Part shown: in pieces, positions 25,586 through 34,448 of the stretch
Numbering within the stretch: the first letter of the stretch is position 1
Layout of the letters: each line of letters starts with the position of its first letter
Source: an uncultured Gemella sp.
GTDB lineage: Bacteria; Bacillota; Bacilli; Staphylococcales; Gemellaceae
Direction: 5' to 3'
DNA length: 60,400 nucleotides
Assembly (NCBI GenBank): GCA_900555985.1
Contig: USNF01000006.1
Location: forward strand, 1-60,400
Made by a program: the position numbers and the translations under genes
The notes under the pieces: generated by a model
The model's input: only the letters and a program-made list of their open reading frames with translations
What the model was told of the DNA's origin: nothing
Database searches by the model: none

Positions 25586-27586
25586 ATGACTAAGAAAACA
25601 TTTTACGTAACAACACCGATTTATTATCCAAGTGGTAATCTACATATCGGTCATGCCTACACAACAGTAGCATGTGATGCACTAACAAGATATAAAAAAT
25701 TAAGTGGATATGATACATTCTTCCTAACAGGAACTGATGAACATGGACAAAAAATTCAACAAAAAGCACAAGAAAAAGGTATTAGTGAACAAGCTTATGT
25801 TGATGAAATGATAAAAGATATTAAAAAACTATGGAAAGCTATGGATATAGATTATAGCAAGTTTATTAGAACAACTGATGATTATCATGAAAGAGCAGTT
25901 GCTGAGATTTTTGAACGACTTGTAGAAAAAGGAGATATTTACCTAGGTGAATATAAAGGTTGGTATTCTATAAGTGATGAAGAATACTTTACTGAAACTC
26001 AGTTACAAGAAGTTTTCCGTGATGAAGAAGGTAATATGATTGGTGGTATTGCTCCAAGTGGAAACGAAGTTAAACTTGTAAGTGAAGAATGTTACTTCTT
26101 CAAAATGAGTAAATATGCTGATCGTCTAGTTAAATACTATGATGAACACCCTGATTTCATCCTTCCTGAAAGTAGAAAGAATGAAATGTTAAATAACTTT
26201 ATTAAACCTGGATTAGAAGATCTAGCAGTTACACGTACAACATTTGATTGGGGTGTAAAAGTAAAATCTAATCCTAAACACGTTGTTTACGTATGGATTG
26301 ATGCATTAGTTAACTATATCACAGCCCTAGGATATGCAACTGGAGAAAGTGAAGAGTTATTCAAAAAATACTGGCCTGCTGATGTTCAAGTGGTAGGTAA
26401 AGAAATCGTTCGTTTCCACGTTATCTACTGGCCAATTTTATTAATGGCTTTAGATTTACCACTTCCTAAAAAAGTGTTTGCTCATGGTTGGTTATTAATG
26501 AAAGATGGTAAAATGAGTAAATCAAAAGGAAATGTAGTAGATCCATATATGTTAATTGAACGTTATGGTTTAGATGCTGCTCGTTATTACTTACTTCGTG
26601 AAGTTCCATTTGGACAAGATGGAATATTCACTCCAGAAAGTTTTATCGACAGAATTAATTCAGATCTTTCAAATGATTTAGGAAACTTACTAAATAGAAC
26701 AATCTCAATGGTTAATAAATATTGTGATGGAGTAATACCTAAATTCGTTGAACCAACAACTGAATTTGACAAAGAATTAATAGAGCTATCTAAAGAAGTT
26801 ATATCAGAGTATGAAGAATACATGGAAAATATGCAGTTCTCTAAAGCATTAGAATCTGTTTGGAAATTTATCTCTAGAACTAACAAATATATAGACCAAA
26901 CAACACCATGGATTCTAGCAAAAGATGAAGCTAATAAACCGGAGTTAGATAAAGTAATGAACTATTTAGCAGAAAGTCTGCGTATAGCTACAATTCTAAT
27001 TTCACCAGCATTAACAAATGCACCAAAAGAAATAGCTAAACAATTAGGTATTAGTGAAGATCTATTAACATTTGAAACAGTAAAAACATTCGGTGTATTT
27101 GATGGAACTGTAAAAGTTGTAGAAAAACCTACACCAATATTCCCAAGATTCGATAAAGATGTTGAAGTAGAGTATATTAAAGAGCAAATGTCTCCAAAAG
27201 CTTTAGCAAATCTTGAGACTGAATCAAAAGAAGATAAAGATGATTCATATGTAGAATTAGCTGAAGAAATTTCAATTGATAAATTCTTCGAAACATCACT
27301 AAGAGTAGCTGAAGTATTAGAATGTGAAAAAGTTAAGAAAAGCTCAAAACTTCTAAAATTCAAATTAGATTTAGGTAATCACCAAAGACAAATAGTGTCT
27401 GGTATTGCTAAATATTATGATCCAGCTGAGTTAATAGGGAAAAAAGTGGCAGTAGTGGCTAACTTAAAACCTGTTAAACTTTGTGGAGAACTAAGTGAGG
27501 GTATGATTTTATCAGCAGAAAAAGATGGTATTTTACGTGTTATAGAAGTTAATGCAGACATACCAAATGGTGCTGAGATTAGATAA
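25586..27586 (+). CDS. metG: Methionyl-tRNA synthetase
   Basis: Class I aminoacyl-tRNA synthetase, 666 residues. The HIGH signature (NLHIGHAYTT) is at residues 20-23 and KMSKSKGNV at about 308-316. An anticodon-binding helical domain follows. The C-terminal EMAP/CsaA-type tRNA-binding domain (about 560-666) includes LLKFKLDLGNHQRQIVSGIA. The start is set by GAGAGGGGT upstream. The leader is short and I see no T-box or S-box in front of it, unlike serS in this window. It stands alone, with its own terminator. Confidence 0.97.
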   Translation: MTKKTFYVTTPIYYPSGNLHIGHAYTTVACDALTRYKKLSGYDTFFLTGTDEHGQKIQQKAQEKGISEQAYVDEMIKDIKKLWKAMDIDYSKFIRTTDDYHERAVAEIFERLVEKGDIYLGEYKGWYSISDEEYFTETQLQEVFRDEEGNMIGGIAPSGNEVKLVSEECYFFKMSKYADRLVKYYDEHPDFILPESRKNEMLNNFIKPGLEDLAVTRTTFDWGVKVKSNPKHVVYVWIDALVNYITALGYATGESEELFKKYWPADVQVVGKEIVRFHVIYWPILLMALDLPLPKKVFAHGWLLMKDGKMSKSKGNVVDPYMLIERYGLDAARYYLLREVPFGQDGIFTPESFIDRINSDLSNDLGNLLNRTISMVNKYCDGVIPKFVEPTTEFDKELIELSKEVISEYEEYMENMQFSKALESVWKFISRTNKYIDQTTPWILAKDEANKPELDKVMNYLAESLRIATILISPALTNAPKEIAKQLGISEDLLTFETVKTFGVFDGTVKVVEKPTPIFPRFDKDVEVEYIKEQMSPKALANLETESKEDKDDSYVELAEEISIDKFFETSLRVAEVLECEKVKKSSKLLKFKLDLGNHQRQIVSGIAKYYDPAELIGKKVAVVANLKPVKLCGELSEGMILSAEKDGILRVIEVNADIPNGAEIR

Positions 27587-27597
27587 TAATTAATAAG

Positions 27598-27630
27598 AAA
27601 TTCCTAGAGTGATTCTCTAGGAATTTTTTT
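27598..27630 (+). terminator. metG terminator
   Basis: AAATTCCTAGAG (27598-27609) pairs with CTCTAGGAATTT (27615-27626) around a 5-nt loop, then a T-run. Confidence 0.92.
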
Positions 27631-27693
27631 GATAAATTTGAAAAAATCGATAAAAATTTTATTGATAGAGAGTAACAATATAGAATATTAAAA

Positions 27694-27721
27694 AAAGACC
27701 TTTCTGTTAAGAAAGGTCTTT
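27694..27721 (-). terminator. Terminator of the coiled-coil membrane protein gene
   Basis: AAAGACCTTTCT (27694-27705) pairs with AGAAAGGTCTTT (27710-27721) around GTTA. On the minus strand TTTTTTTAAT follows. Confidence 0.9.
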
Positions 27722-27725
27722 CTAT

Positions 27726-29912
27726 CTAATTATTTTTTTTCTGAGTAGTGTTTTGAGTAGTACTATTTTTTTGATTGTTTGAGCTATTATTGTTCTCTTT
27801 ATTTATATCTTTAGAGTTCGCAGATTCACGGTTTACCTCTGTTATTCGTACAGGATTAACTGGTACATATGAGCCATCAGAAATAAAGTAGATTAATCTG
27901 TTGTTTTTAGAGATACCATAACCGTTAATATTTAATACAGCACCATTACTCATAGTAACACGTACTTTACTTAATTCTTCATCTGAGTAAATATTTTGTG
28001 AAGCAAGAAGTTTAATTGCTACAGGTCTAGAAATTGGATTAGAAAGTTGATCTTCTTTCTTATCAACATTAACAAACTTCTCATTTGCAGTTATATACTT
28101 ACCAGAATGTTCTCCCGATGAGATACGGTACATCATATAGCCTGCAGGAGAAACTAATTTGTCAACTTTCAGTTTAGTACCTGCTTCTATAACATCTCCA
28201 GTATCAGACCAGTTAGCAGATTTAAATGAATGTATTTTTTTATTAACTGTGACTTCACGATTAACATCAAATGAATATGAAACAAAAGTACCAGCAAGTT
28301 TAGCTGTAATTTCTTCATCTTGTGCTTCTGAGTCAATACGAGCAGCATTAGCTTTTTCTTGCGCTTCAAGTATTTTTGCTTTTTCTTCAGCTTCTTTTTG
28401 TTTTTTCATTTCCTCTGTTGAATCTACTTCAGTAGTTTGAAGTTCATCAAAACTTACATAATGTTCTTGAGCAGATGAAACGAATTTTAATGTAATTAAG
28501 AAGAAAATAGAAAGAAGGGTAGCTAGTATTAGAGAAGTTGCAATTTTTACTTTTATATTACTTCCTGTTTTCTTAATATTATCATAGTTTTCAACATCTT
28601 TTCTAAAGATGTGTTTCCAAATAGTTGCTTTAATACCAGTAAAAGCAGCAACAAAAACATTTTGAAGTTTATTATTAGAATCTTTAACTTTAAATATAGT
28701 TTCCTCTTCATTTACAACTTCTTTTTTGATACTATTAATTTCTTTTCTAAAACCAGCTAATTTTTGCTCTAATCCAAGTTGTTTTTGGATTTTTTCAATT
28801 TGTTTTTTCTCTAAATTAATATCTTTATTAAGTTGTTGTTTTTCTACAATAAGAGAATCTAATTTTTCTTTTACAGGTTTTATATTTTCTTCATCTTCTT
28901 TTCTTCGTTTTAAACGATTAAGTAAGATTTTTTGATCTTCTATTTTGTCTTCTGTAATTAGTAATGAATTTTGAAGGTGTAAAAGATTATTTTCGTGTTC
29001 TCTTTTTTGATTTTCCTTTTCAAGTAATTCTATTTTCTTTTTCTCATCAGCTAACTTTTGTGCTTTTTCTTTTTCTTCGAACTCTCTTCTTCTTTTTTCA
29101 GCTTGTTCACGTTCAAGACGTTCTTGTTCTAATTTTTTTTCATGAGCAATACGTTCGCGTTCAAGACGTTCTTGTTCGCGTTTTTCCGCTTTTTCTTTTT
29201 CAATACGTTGACGTTCTAATTCTTTTTCACGAGCAATACGTTCGCGTTCAAGGCGTTCTTGTTCACGTTTTTCCGCTTTTTCTTTTTCAATACGTTGACG
29301 TTCAAGTTCTTTTTCACGAGCAATACGTTCACGTTCAAGACGTTCTTGTTCACGTTTTTCAGCCTTTTCTTTCTCGATACGTTGTCGCTCTAGCTCTTTT
29401 TCACGTTCGATACGTTCACGTTCAAGACGCTCTTCTTCTGCTCTTTCTGCAGCACGACGTTTTTGTTCTTCAGCAATTTTTTGTTGCATAAGCTCAAATT
29501 GTTTTCTTTCTTCTTCTAATTGAAGGGCACGTTGTTTAGCTTCTTTTTCTTTTTGAATAAGTTCTTCACTTTCTATTTGAACGTCATCTGCATTGTATTC
29601 TACTATTTTTTCTAAATTATTGTCATTAGTAATTTGTTTTTTATTGTCAATATTTTCATCTTCTATTGACTTTTTACTTTTATTAACTTCTTCTTTTTCA
29701 ACAGATTTTTCTATTTCATTATTTATTTTATCTTCTTTTGTGTGATTAGCATCATCATCTTCAAATTCTTCAAAAGCCAATTTTTCGACTTTAGTTTTTA
29801 AATTACTTACTTGAGTTTTTAAGCGCCCCAAAAAAGAAGATTTATTCTCTTTTTCTAAGTCAGAATTAGATGATTGCTCTTCATTGAACTTTTCTTTTTC
29901 TTCGGTTTTCAT
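27726..29912 (-). CDS. Membrane-anchored coiled-coil repeat protein with extracellular SLAP-like domain
   Basis: 728 residues from the chosen ATG. The longer frame starts at GTG 29933, but AAAGGA fits ATG 29912 with 8-base spacing. The order is: an acidic, disordered N-terminus; a long highly charged helix (about 120-400) with three 29-residue repeats (unit begins KELERQRIEKEKAEKREQER, about 170-256); a single membrane helix near 455-478 (SLILATLLSIFFLITL); an outside linker; then a domain at about 545-620 ending in HSGKYITANEKFVNV, which resembles SLAP/DUF5776 wall-associated repeats; and an Asn-rich tail. There is no signal peptide, so the coiled coil should be cytoplasmic and the C-terminus outside. 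It could connect the cell interior to the wall, but no function is known to me. Confidence 0.82.
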   Translation of the reverse strand: MKTEEKEKFNEEQSSNSDLEKENKSSFLGRLKTQVSNLKTKVEKLAFEEFEDDDANHTKEDKINNEIEKSVEKEEVNKSKKSIEDENIDNKKQITNDNNLEKIVEYNADDVQIESEELIQKEKEAKQRALQLEEERKQFELMQQKIAEEQKRRAAERAEEERLERERIEREKELERQRIEKEKAEKREQERLERERIAREKELERQRIEKEKAEKREQERLERERIAREKELERQRIEKEKAEKREQERLERERIAHEKKLEQERLEREQAEKRRREFEEKEKAQKLADEKKKIELLEKENQKREHENNLLHLQNSLLITEDKIEDQKILLNRLKRRKEDEENIKPVKEKLDSLIVEKQQLNKDINLEKKQIEKIQKQLGLEQKLAGFRKEINSIKKEVVNEEETIFKVKDSNNKLQNVFVAAFTGIKATIWKHIFRKDVENYDNIKKTGSNIKVKIATSLILATLLSIFFLITLKFVSSAQEHYVSFDELQTTEVDSTEEMKKQKEAEEKAKILEAQEKANAARIDSEAQDEEITAKLAGTFVSYSFDVNREVTVNKKIHSFKSANWSDTGDVIEAGTKLKVDKLVSPAGYMMYRISSGEHSGKYITANEKFVNVDKKEDQLSNPISRPVAIKLLASQNIYSDEELSKVRVTMSNGAVLNINGYGISKNNRLIYFISDGSYVPVNPVRITEVNRESANSKDINKENNNSSNNQKNSTTQNTTQKKNN
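29144..29430. repeat. 87-bp tandem repeats inside the coiled-coil gene
   Basis: Just over three copies of an 87-base unit encode the 29-residue coiled-coil repeat. The landmark GAGCAATACGTTC recurs at 29144, 29231 and 29318. Copies differ by a few bases. Such arrays change copy number easily, keeping the reading frame because 87 is a multiple of 3. Confidence 0.9.
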
Positions 29913-30015
29913 GTTAAAAATCCTTTCACTCACTAGTAGGATATATTATAACATAAAATGATGTTAATCATATATTAAAAGGAATTAAAAACATAATAAA
30001 AATAAAGAAAATACT

Positions 30016-30044
30016 TTGATACTCTAATTGAAATATGTTATCAT
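30016..30044 (+). promoter_or_regulatory. tpx-ECF operon promoter
   Basis: TTGATA (30016-30021), a 17-base spacer and TATCAT (30039-30044). Confidence 0.6.
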
Positions 30045-30067
30045 TAAATATATGTATTTTTATGGAA

Positions 30068-30082
30068 GGATAATGATTATTT
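30068..30082 (+). promoter_or_regulatory. PerR/Fur-like box before tpx
   Basis: ATAAT-G-ATTAT (30070-30080) is the palindromic core of the PerR/Fur 7-1-7 box. It lies about 20 bases after the predicted transcription start, a position suited to repression. Outer positions deviate from consensus. Peroxide control of a thiol peroxidase is plausible but inferred. Confidence 0.4.
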
Positions 30083-30102
30083 AAATCATAAGGTAAAAAA
30101 TA

Positions 30103-30609
30103 ATGAAAAAAACAATTAGCTTTAAAGGTACTAATATTACAGTAGAAGATAAAGTAAATGTGGGGGATGTTTTTCCTAATTTCAAAGCCACAAATAAAGA
30201 TTTATCAGATTTTAAACTAGAAGACTATAGAGGGAAAGTTTTAGTAATCAATGCATTCCCATCAGTTGATACTGGTGTTTGTGCAATTCAAACTACTAGA
30301 TTTAACCAAGAAATTAAAAATTATGATAATGCAGTAGTTATAACTGTTTCTAAAGATTTACCTTTTGCTCTTGGGCGCTTTTGTGCAGATAAAGGTGTAG
30401 ATAATGCAGTTACTGTTTCAGATTATAAATATCGTGATTTTGAAAATCAAGCAGGTCTATTAATTGAAGAATTAGGATTATTAGCACGTGCAGTATTTGT
30501 AGTTGATGCAGAAGGTGTAGTTCGTTACAAAGAATTATGCGAAGAAGTAGGAAATGAACCTGATTTTGAGAAAGCATTAGAAGAAGTAAAAAATCTTAGT
30601 GCGAGGTAG
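30103..30609 (+). CDS. tpx: Thiol peroxidase
   Basis: Atypical 2-Cys peroxiredoxin that reduces peroxides using thioredoxin, 168 residues. The peroxidatic site PSVDTGVCAIQTTRFN (Cys at about 61) and the resolving cysteine in RFCADKGVDN (about 95) are both present. The usual Asp after the catalytic Cys is Ala here, a mild change. The ribosome binding site is modest (AAGGT). It is followed after 3 bases by an ECF transporter S component, an unusual partner. Confidence 0.95.
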   Translation: MKKTISFKGTNITVEDKVNVGDVFPNFKATNKDLSDFKLEDYRGKVLVINAFPSVDTGVCAIQTTRFNQEIKNYDNAVVITVSKDLPFALGRFCADKGVDNAVTVSDYKYRDFENQAGLLIEELGLLARAVFVVDAEGVVRYKELCEEVGNEPDFEKALEEVKNLSAR

Positions 30610-30612
30610 TAA

Positions 30613-31233
30613 ATGACAGAATTAAAATATATTAATAAAGAGGAAAATAAAAATTTACAAATTAATGATCTTATAACTTTAGGATTATATACTATTTTAT
30701 TAATTATTATAATGGGTGCTGGAGTAGGTATAGGTACTCTATTAACTTCTGTAATTTTTGGAGGTAAAGTATATTTTGCTACTTATACATCTGTAGTAGT
30801 TGCTCTAGTGTGTGGTGGAGTATATAGTTTAATCTTTAATAAAATTAATAAAAACATGGCGATATTTATTATGACTGCCATAATTGCCTTATTTATGGCA
30901 CTTTCTGGACATGCGATTATTGGTTCTATAGCTTTATTTATAGCCGCTATATTTGCAGAGTTTTTCTTTAGAAAAAATAATGAGTATTTATCATATCTGT
31001 TTTTTAATTTAGGGAATATTGGAATAATTTTACCAATGTTCTTTATGAAAGATAACTATATTAAACATCTACAAGGAAGAAACTTTCCTCAAGAAAAAAT
31101 AGATTTGGTTATGCAAAGTTCAGATATGAAAACTTTTGTATTTATCGTAGTATTTACTATTATCTTTTCACTAGTAGGTACGTATTTTGGAAGAAAGATT
31201 TATTTCAAAAACTTTAAAAAAGCAGGTTTATAA
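30613..31233 (+). CDS. ECF transporter S component, MptD/Trep_Strep family
   Basis: A 206-residue membrane protein with about six hydrophobic segments after a short polar N-terminus. Features match the putative substrate-binding S components found in streptococci and treponemes: ITLGLYTILLIIIMGAGVGIG near the N-terminus and a C-terminal FVFIVVFTIIFSLVGTYFGRKIYFKNFKKAGL. The T component and double ATPase follow directly, making a complete dedicated (group I) ECF importer. The substrate of this S family is not known to me; a vitamin, cofactor or metal is the general expectation. Confidence 0.85.
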   Translation: MTELKYINKEENKNLQINDLITLGLYTILLIIIMGAGVGIGTLLTSVIFGGKVYFATYTSVVVALVCGGVYSLIFNKINKNMAIFIMTAIIALFMALSGHAIIGSIALFIAAIFAEFFFRKNNEYLSYLFFNLGNIGIILPMFFMKDNYIKHLQGRNFPQEKIDLVMQSSDMKTFVFIVVFTIIFSLVGTYFGRKIYFKNFKKAGL

Positions 31234-31234
31234 T

Positions 31235-31924
31235 ATGTTGAAGTTAGATATAAGAGTGAAAATTTTAGTTCTTATTCTTGCTAATATACTAATGTTTAAA
31301 ATGATGACTTTAAATTTACATCTAGTTATTGCTGTATTATTTACACTATATCTAGGTGTAAATTCTAGTTTTAGAAGAATGATGAACTTATTTTTAATAT
31401 ATATGTTTTTTACAGTTTATGAGATGTATTTTTCTCATACAGTAACGCTAAAAGTTGTTGATAGCTTTTTACTACTAACATCGTTAATGTATAAAACACT
31501 ATATTTTCCTTTATGTGCAGGAATAGCATTAGTTAGTAGTTCTAAAGTATCAGAATTAATATGCTTTTTAAGACAAATAAGGTTACCTAAAAAAGTAATT
31601 ATAGTCTTAGCTGTCTTATTTAGATTTTTCCCTGTTCTTCTGACAGATTACAAACTTATAAGAAACTCATTAAAAATCAAAGGTATAGGAGTTAATAGAG
31701 GTTATTATCTATTACATCCAATTAAATTTTTTGAATATGTATTTGTACCTTATGTAATAATTAGTACAAATATAGCAAATGAGTTATCGGTATCGTGCTT
31801 ATGTAGAGGATTAGATAATGAAAATGAACCTACATCATTTGTAGAACTAAAACTTAAAACACAAGATTATATTTTCTCTATGTTGGTAATTTTAGGTTTT
31901 GTTTATATTATATTTATGAGGTGA
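31235..31924 (+). CDS. ECF transporter T component
   Basis: A 229-residue membrane protein of the CbiQ/EcfT family. It starts LDIRVKILVLILANILM. The conserved cytoplasmic coupling helices include LPKKVIIVLAVLFRFFPVLLTDYKLIRNSLKIKG and the CRGLDNE stretch near residue 200. An in-frame ATG at 31187 lies inside the upstream gene; ATG 31235, whose codon begins 1 base after the S-component stop, is preferred. It links S to the ATPase. Confidence 0.88.
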   Translation: MLKLDIRVKILVLILANILMFKMMTLNLHLVIAVLFTLYLGVNSSFRRMMNLFLIYMFFTVYEMYFSHTVTLKVVDSFLLLTSLMYKTLYFPLCAGIALVSSSKVSELICFLRQIRLPKKVIIVLAVLFRFFPVLLTDYKLIRNSLKIKGIGVNRGYYLLHPIKFFEYVFVPYVIISTNIANELSVSCLCRGLDNENEPTSFVELKLKTQDYIFSMLVILGFVYIIFMR

Positions 31925-31928
31925 TAAA

Positions 31929-33359
31929 TTGATAGAATTTAAAAATTTTAATTATAAATATATAGGATCTGAAAAATTGAATATTGAAAATTTATCACTA
32001 AATATAAAAAAAGGTGAATGTATACTTTTTACAGGAAGAAGTGGATGTGGTAAAACAACGATTCTTCGAGTGTTAAATGGACTAGCTCCAGAGTTTTTTA
32101 ACGGAGGATTTAGTGGAGAATTAAAAGTAGCACATCTTAAAATTGGTGACAGGTTAAAAGAATTCTCTAAGGTTGTAGGTAGTGTTTTCCAAAATCCAAA
32201 AAATCAATTTTTCAACTTAGATTCTACAAGTGAATTAGCTTTTAGTATGGAAAATTATGGTTATTCCAAGGATGAAATAGCTGAAAGAATGGATAAGATT
32301 GTTAAAGATTTTTCAGCAGAGCATCTACTAGATAGGAACATACTAGAGTTAAGTGGTGGAGAAAAGCAACGCTTGGCATTTATGGCAAGTATGATGCTGG
32401 ATGCAGATGTCTATGTACTAGATGAAATAACGAGTAATTTAGATTTAAAAGCTATTGAGTTAATCGCATCTATAATGCAAACACTAAAAGACCAAGGTAA
32501 AACAATTATAGTAGCAGAACATAGAATTTATTATTTAAGAGATCTTATTGATAGAATGTATATTATAAAAGAAGGTCAGATAATTCAGGAAGTAACAAAA
32601 GATCAATTACAACATTTTGATGGTAGCCATTGTAAAACTCGTCAAATAGACTTAACGAAAGTTCAACTTAGAGAAAAACTAAAAAGAGAACATAAAAAAG
32701 ATTATCTCCAAATTAATAATTTAGAGTATAAAGTTAATAAAAACATATTGAAAATAAAAAACGAAAGTTTTGATTCATCTAAGATTTATACCATAATCGG
32801 AGATAATGGATGCGGGAAAACTACATTTGCTAATGCATTAAGTGGTCTAATTAAATCAAAAAATTCAGTATTATTAAATAATATTCCATTAAAAAATAAA
32901 GATTTAATAAAAAATACATTCCAAGTAATGCAAGATGTAAATTACCAGCTTTTTACAAATCAAGTAGAAAGAGAAATTAAACTAGGTAGCAACAATCTTG
33001 AAAGATTTGATGAAGTAATAGATAAGCTAAGTATTAGACCATTTTTAAAGAGACATCCTAATACTCTATCTGGTGGGGAAAAACAAAGGGTAGCAATAGC
33101 TTCAGCATTATTATCTAATAAAAAAATTCTAATCTTTGATGAACCTACTAGTGGTTTAGATTATGTTAACATGATTGAACTAAGTAGTTTAATAGAAGAG
33201 ATAGCTAAGGAAGATGTAGTTATATTTATTATTACTCATGACTATGAATTTCTATGTACGATTTCGGATGAAGTATTATACTTTAACGAAAATGGTATTA
33301 AAGAGAGAATAGAAGTTAGTGAAGAAAATAAAGAAAAAATCTTAAATATCATGAGCTAA
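31929..33359 (+). CDS. ECF transporter double ATPase
   Basis: A 476-residue protein with two fused ABC domains. Domain 1 has GRSGCGKTT, LSGGEKQRLAFMASMML and YVLDEITSNLD. Domain 2 (from about residue 255) has GDNGCGKTT, LSGGEKQRVAIASALL and ILIFDEPTSGLD, followed by IITHD. Both halves keep the catalytic acidic residue and switch histidine, so both sites look active. It starts at TTG 31929, with GAGGTGAT just upstream overlapping the T-gene stop. Final gene of the tpx-S-T-A unit. Confidence 0.93.
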   Translation: MIEFKNFNYKYIGSEKLNIENLSLNIKKGECILFTGRSGCGKTTILRVLNGLAPEFFNGGFSGELKVAHLKIGDRLKEFSKVVGSVFQNPKNQFFNLDSTSELAFSMENYGYSKDEIAERMDKIVKDFSAEHLLDRNILELSGGEKQRLAFMASMMLDADVYVLDEITSNLDLKAIELIASIMQTLKDQGKTIIVAEHRIYYLRDLIDRMYIIKEGQIIQEVTKDQLQHFDGSHCKTRQIDLTKVQLREKLKREHKKDYLQINNLEYKVNKNILKIKNESFDSSKIYTIIGDNGCGKTTFANALSGLIKSKNSVLLNNIPLKNKDLIKNTFQVMQDVNYQLFTNQVEREIKLGSNNLERFDEVIDKLSIRPFLKRHPNTLSGGEKQRVAIASALLSNKKILIFDEPTSGLDYVNMIELSSLIEEIAKEDVVIFIITHDYEFLCTISDEVLYFNENGIKERIEVSEENKEKILNIMS

Positions 33360-33385
33360 TATTGTTAATATATTAGCTCTTTTTA
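33353..33385 (+). terminator. Terminator of the tpx-ECF operon
   Basis: GAGCTAATAT (33353-33362) pairs with ATATTAGCTC (33370-33379), then TTTTT. The stem includes the ATPase stop codon. Confidence 0.85.
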
Positions 33386-33420
33386 GTTTATAAAATGCAA
33401 AGTAGAACTTATCAAAAAAC

Positions 33421-33449
33421 TTGTCTAAATAGGGTTATCGTGATAAAAT
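33421..33449 (+). promoter_or_regulatory. whiA promoter
   Basis: TTGTCT (33421-33426), a 17-base spacer and TAAAAT (33444-33449). It lies inside the upstream extension of the whiA reading frame and so supports the downstream TTG start. Confidence 0.65.
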
Positions 33450-33484
33450 ATATAGGTTATATAATTAAGATGGGAGGGGTAAAA

Positions 33485-34435
33485 TTGTCTTACGCTTCGG
33501 ATATGAAAAAGGAATTAACCTTAATAGAGATTACGCAAGATAGAGAATTTCTCTCGGAATTATCTGCGTTAATAAAGATGAATGGTGTTTTAACGATAGC
33601 AAATGGTAGGTTAAGTCTTAGTTTTCAAACAGAAAATGCTTCAATAGCTAGAAGAATGTATTCTCTTATAAAATATTTTTATAAAGTACATATCAACATT
33701 TCTGTTAGAAAAAAATTGAAATTAAAAAAGAATAATGTGTATATTTGTCGTTTAGATCAAGATGTTAAAGCAATATTAACTGATTTATATATATTAAACG
33801 ATGACTACACTATGAGATTAGATATTGCAGAAGAATTAATTTATACAGAAGAGAAGAAAAAAGCTTATCTTAGAGGAGCTTTTTTAGCTGGAGGTTCAAT
33901 TAATAATCCACGAACTTCAAGTTATCATATGGAGATTTTTTCTTATTATGAAGAACATAATAAAGAATTAATGGAACTTTTAAATTCATTTAATTTAAAT
34001 GCAAGAAGTTTAGAAAGAAAAAAAGGTTTTATAGTATATATTAAAGAATCAGAAAAAATTGCAGAGTTTATTAATTTAGTTGGAGCATATCAAGCATTGT
34101 TCCAATTTGAAGATGAACGAATTGTTCGTGATATAAATAACTCTGTAAATAGAATGCAAAACTGTGATATGGCAAATATGAATAAAACAGTTAATGCATC
34201 TGCAAAGCAGGTTGAGGATATAAATATAATTGAAGAACGTTTAGGATTAGATAACCTTGACGATAAACTTAGGGTTGTAGCGGAAGCAAGATTGAAATAC
34301 CCAGAATATCCTCTAAAAGAAATTGCAGAAGTGATAGAAGATGGAAAGTTATCTAAATCAGGCTTAAATCATAGATTTAGAAAAATAGCTAAAATAGCTA
34401 AAGAATTAAAAGAAGGAACTTATCAACCAAAATAA
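33485..34435 (+). CDS. whiA: DNA-binding protein WhiA
   Basis: Sporulation-regulator-like protein found across Gram-positives, linked in Bacillus to cell division and chromosome segregation. 316 residues from TTG 33485, beginning LSYASDMKKELTLIE as in the family. GGGAGGGG immediately upstream fits this start, and a promoter lies within the longer frame. The N-terminal part resembles a degenerate LAGLIDADG homing-endonuclease fold (YLRGAFLAGGSINNP at about 137-151). The C-terminal helix-turn-helix is at about 240-310 (YPLKEIAEVI and SKSGLNHRFRKI). The usual neighbours rapZ and yvcK are absent; a Nudix gene follows. Confidence 0.95.
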   Translation: MSYASDMKKELTLIEITQDREFLSELSALIKMNGVLTIANGRLSLSFQTENASIARRMYSLIKYFYKVHINISVRKKLKLKKNNVYICRLDQDVKAILTDLYILNDDYTMRLDIAEELIYTEEKKKAYLRGAFLAGGSINNPRTSSYHMEIFSYYEEHNKELMELLNSFNLNARSLERKKGFIVYIKESEKIAEFINLVGAYQALFQFEDERIVRDINNSVNRMQNCDMANMNKTVNASAKQVEDINIIEERLGLDNLDDKLRVVAEARLKYPEYPLKEIAEVIEDGKLSKSGLNHRFRKIAKIAKELKEGTYQPK

Positions 34436-34448
34436 AAGGAGAAGAACA

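Noticed and set aside
29144..29430. CRISPR-like regular repeats
   Set aside because: The repeats are contiguous, lack unique spacers and lie in frame inside a protein-coding gene.
28964..29491. Long open frame on the plus strand opposite the coiled-coil gene (about 175 codons rich in Phe, Val and Leu)
   Set aside because: It mirrors the repetitive Glu/Arg/Lys codons of the minus-strand gene; its composition is an artefact of the repeats and it has no ribosome binding site.
33395..33484. Thirty extra N-terminal codons for WhiA
   Set aside because: They include the predicted promoter, do not match the family's usual N-terminus, and a strong ribosome binding site supports TTG 33485.
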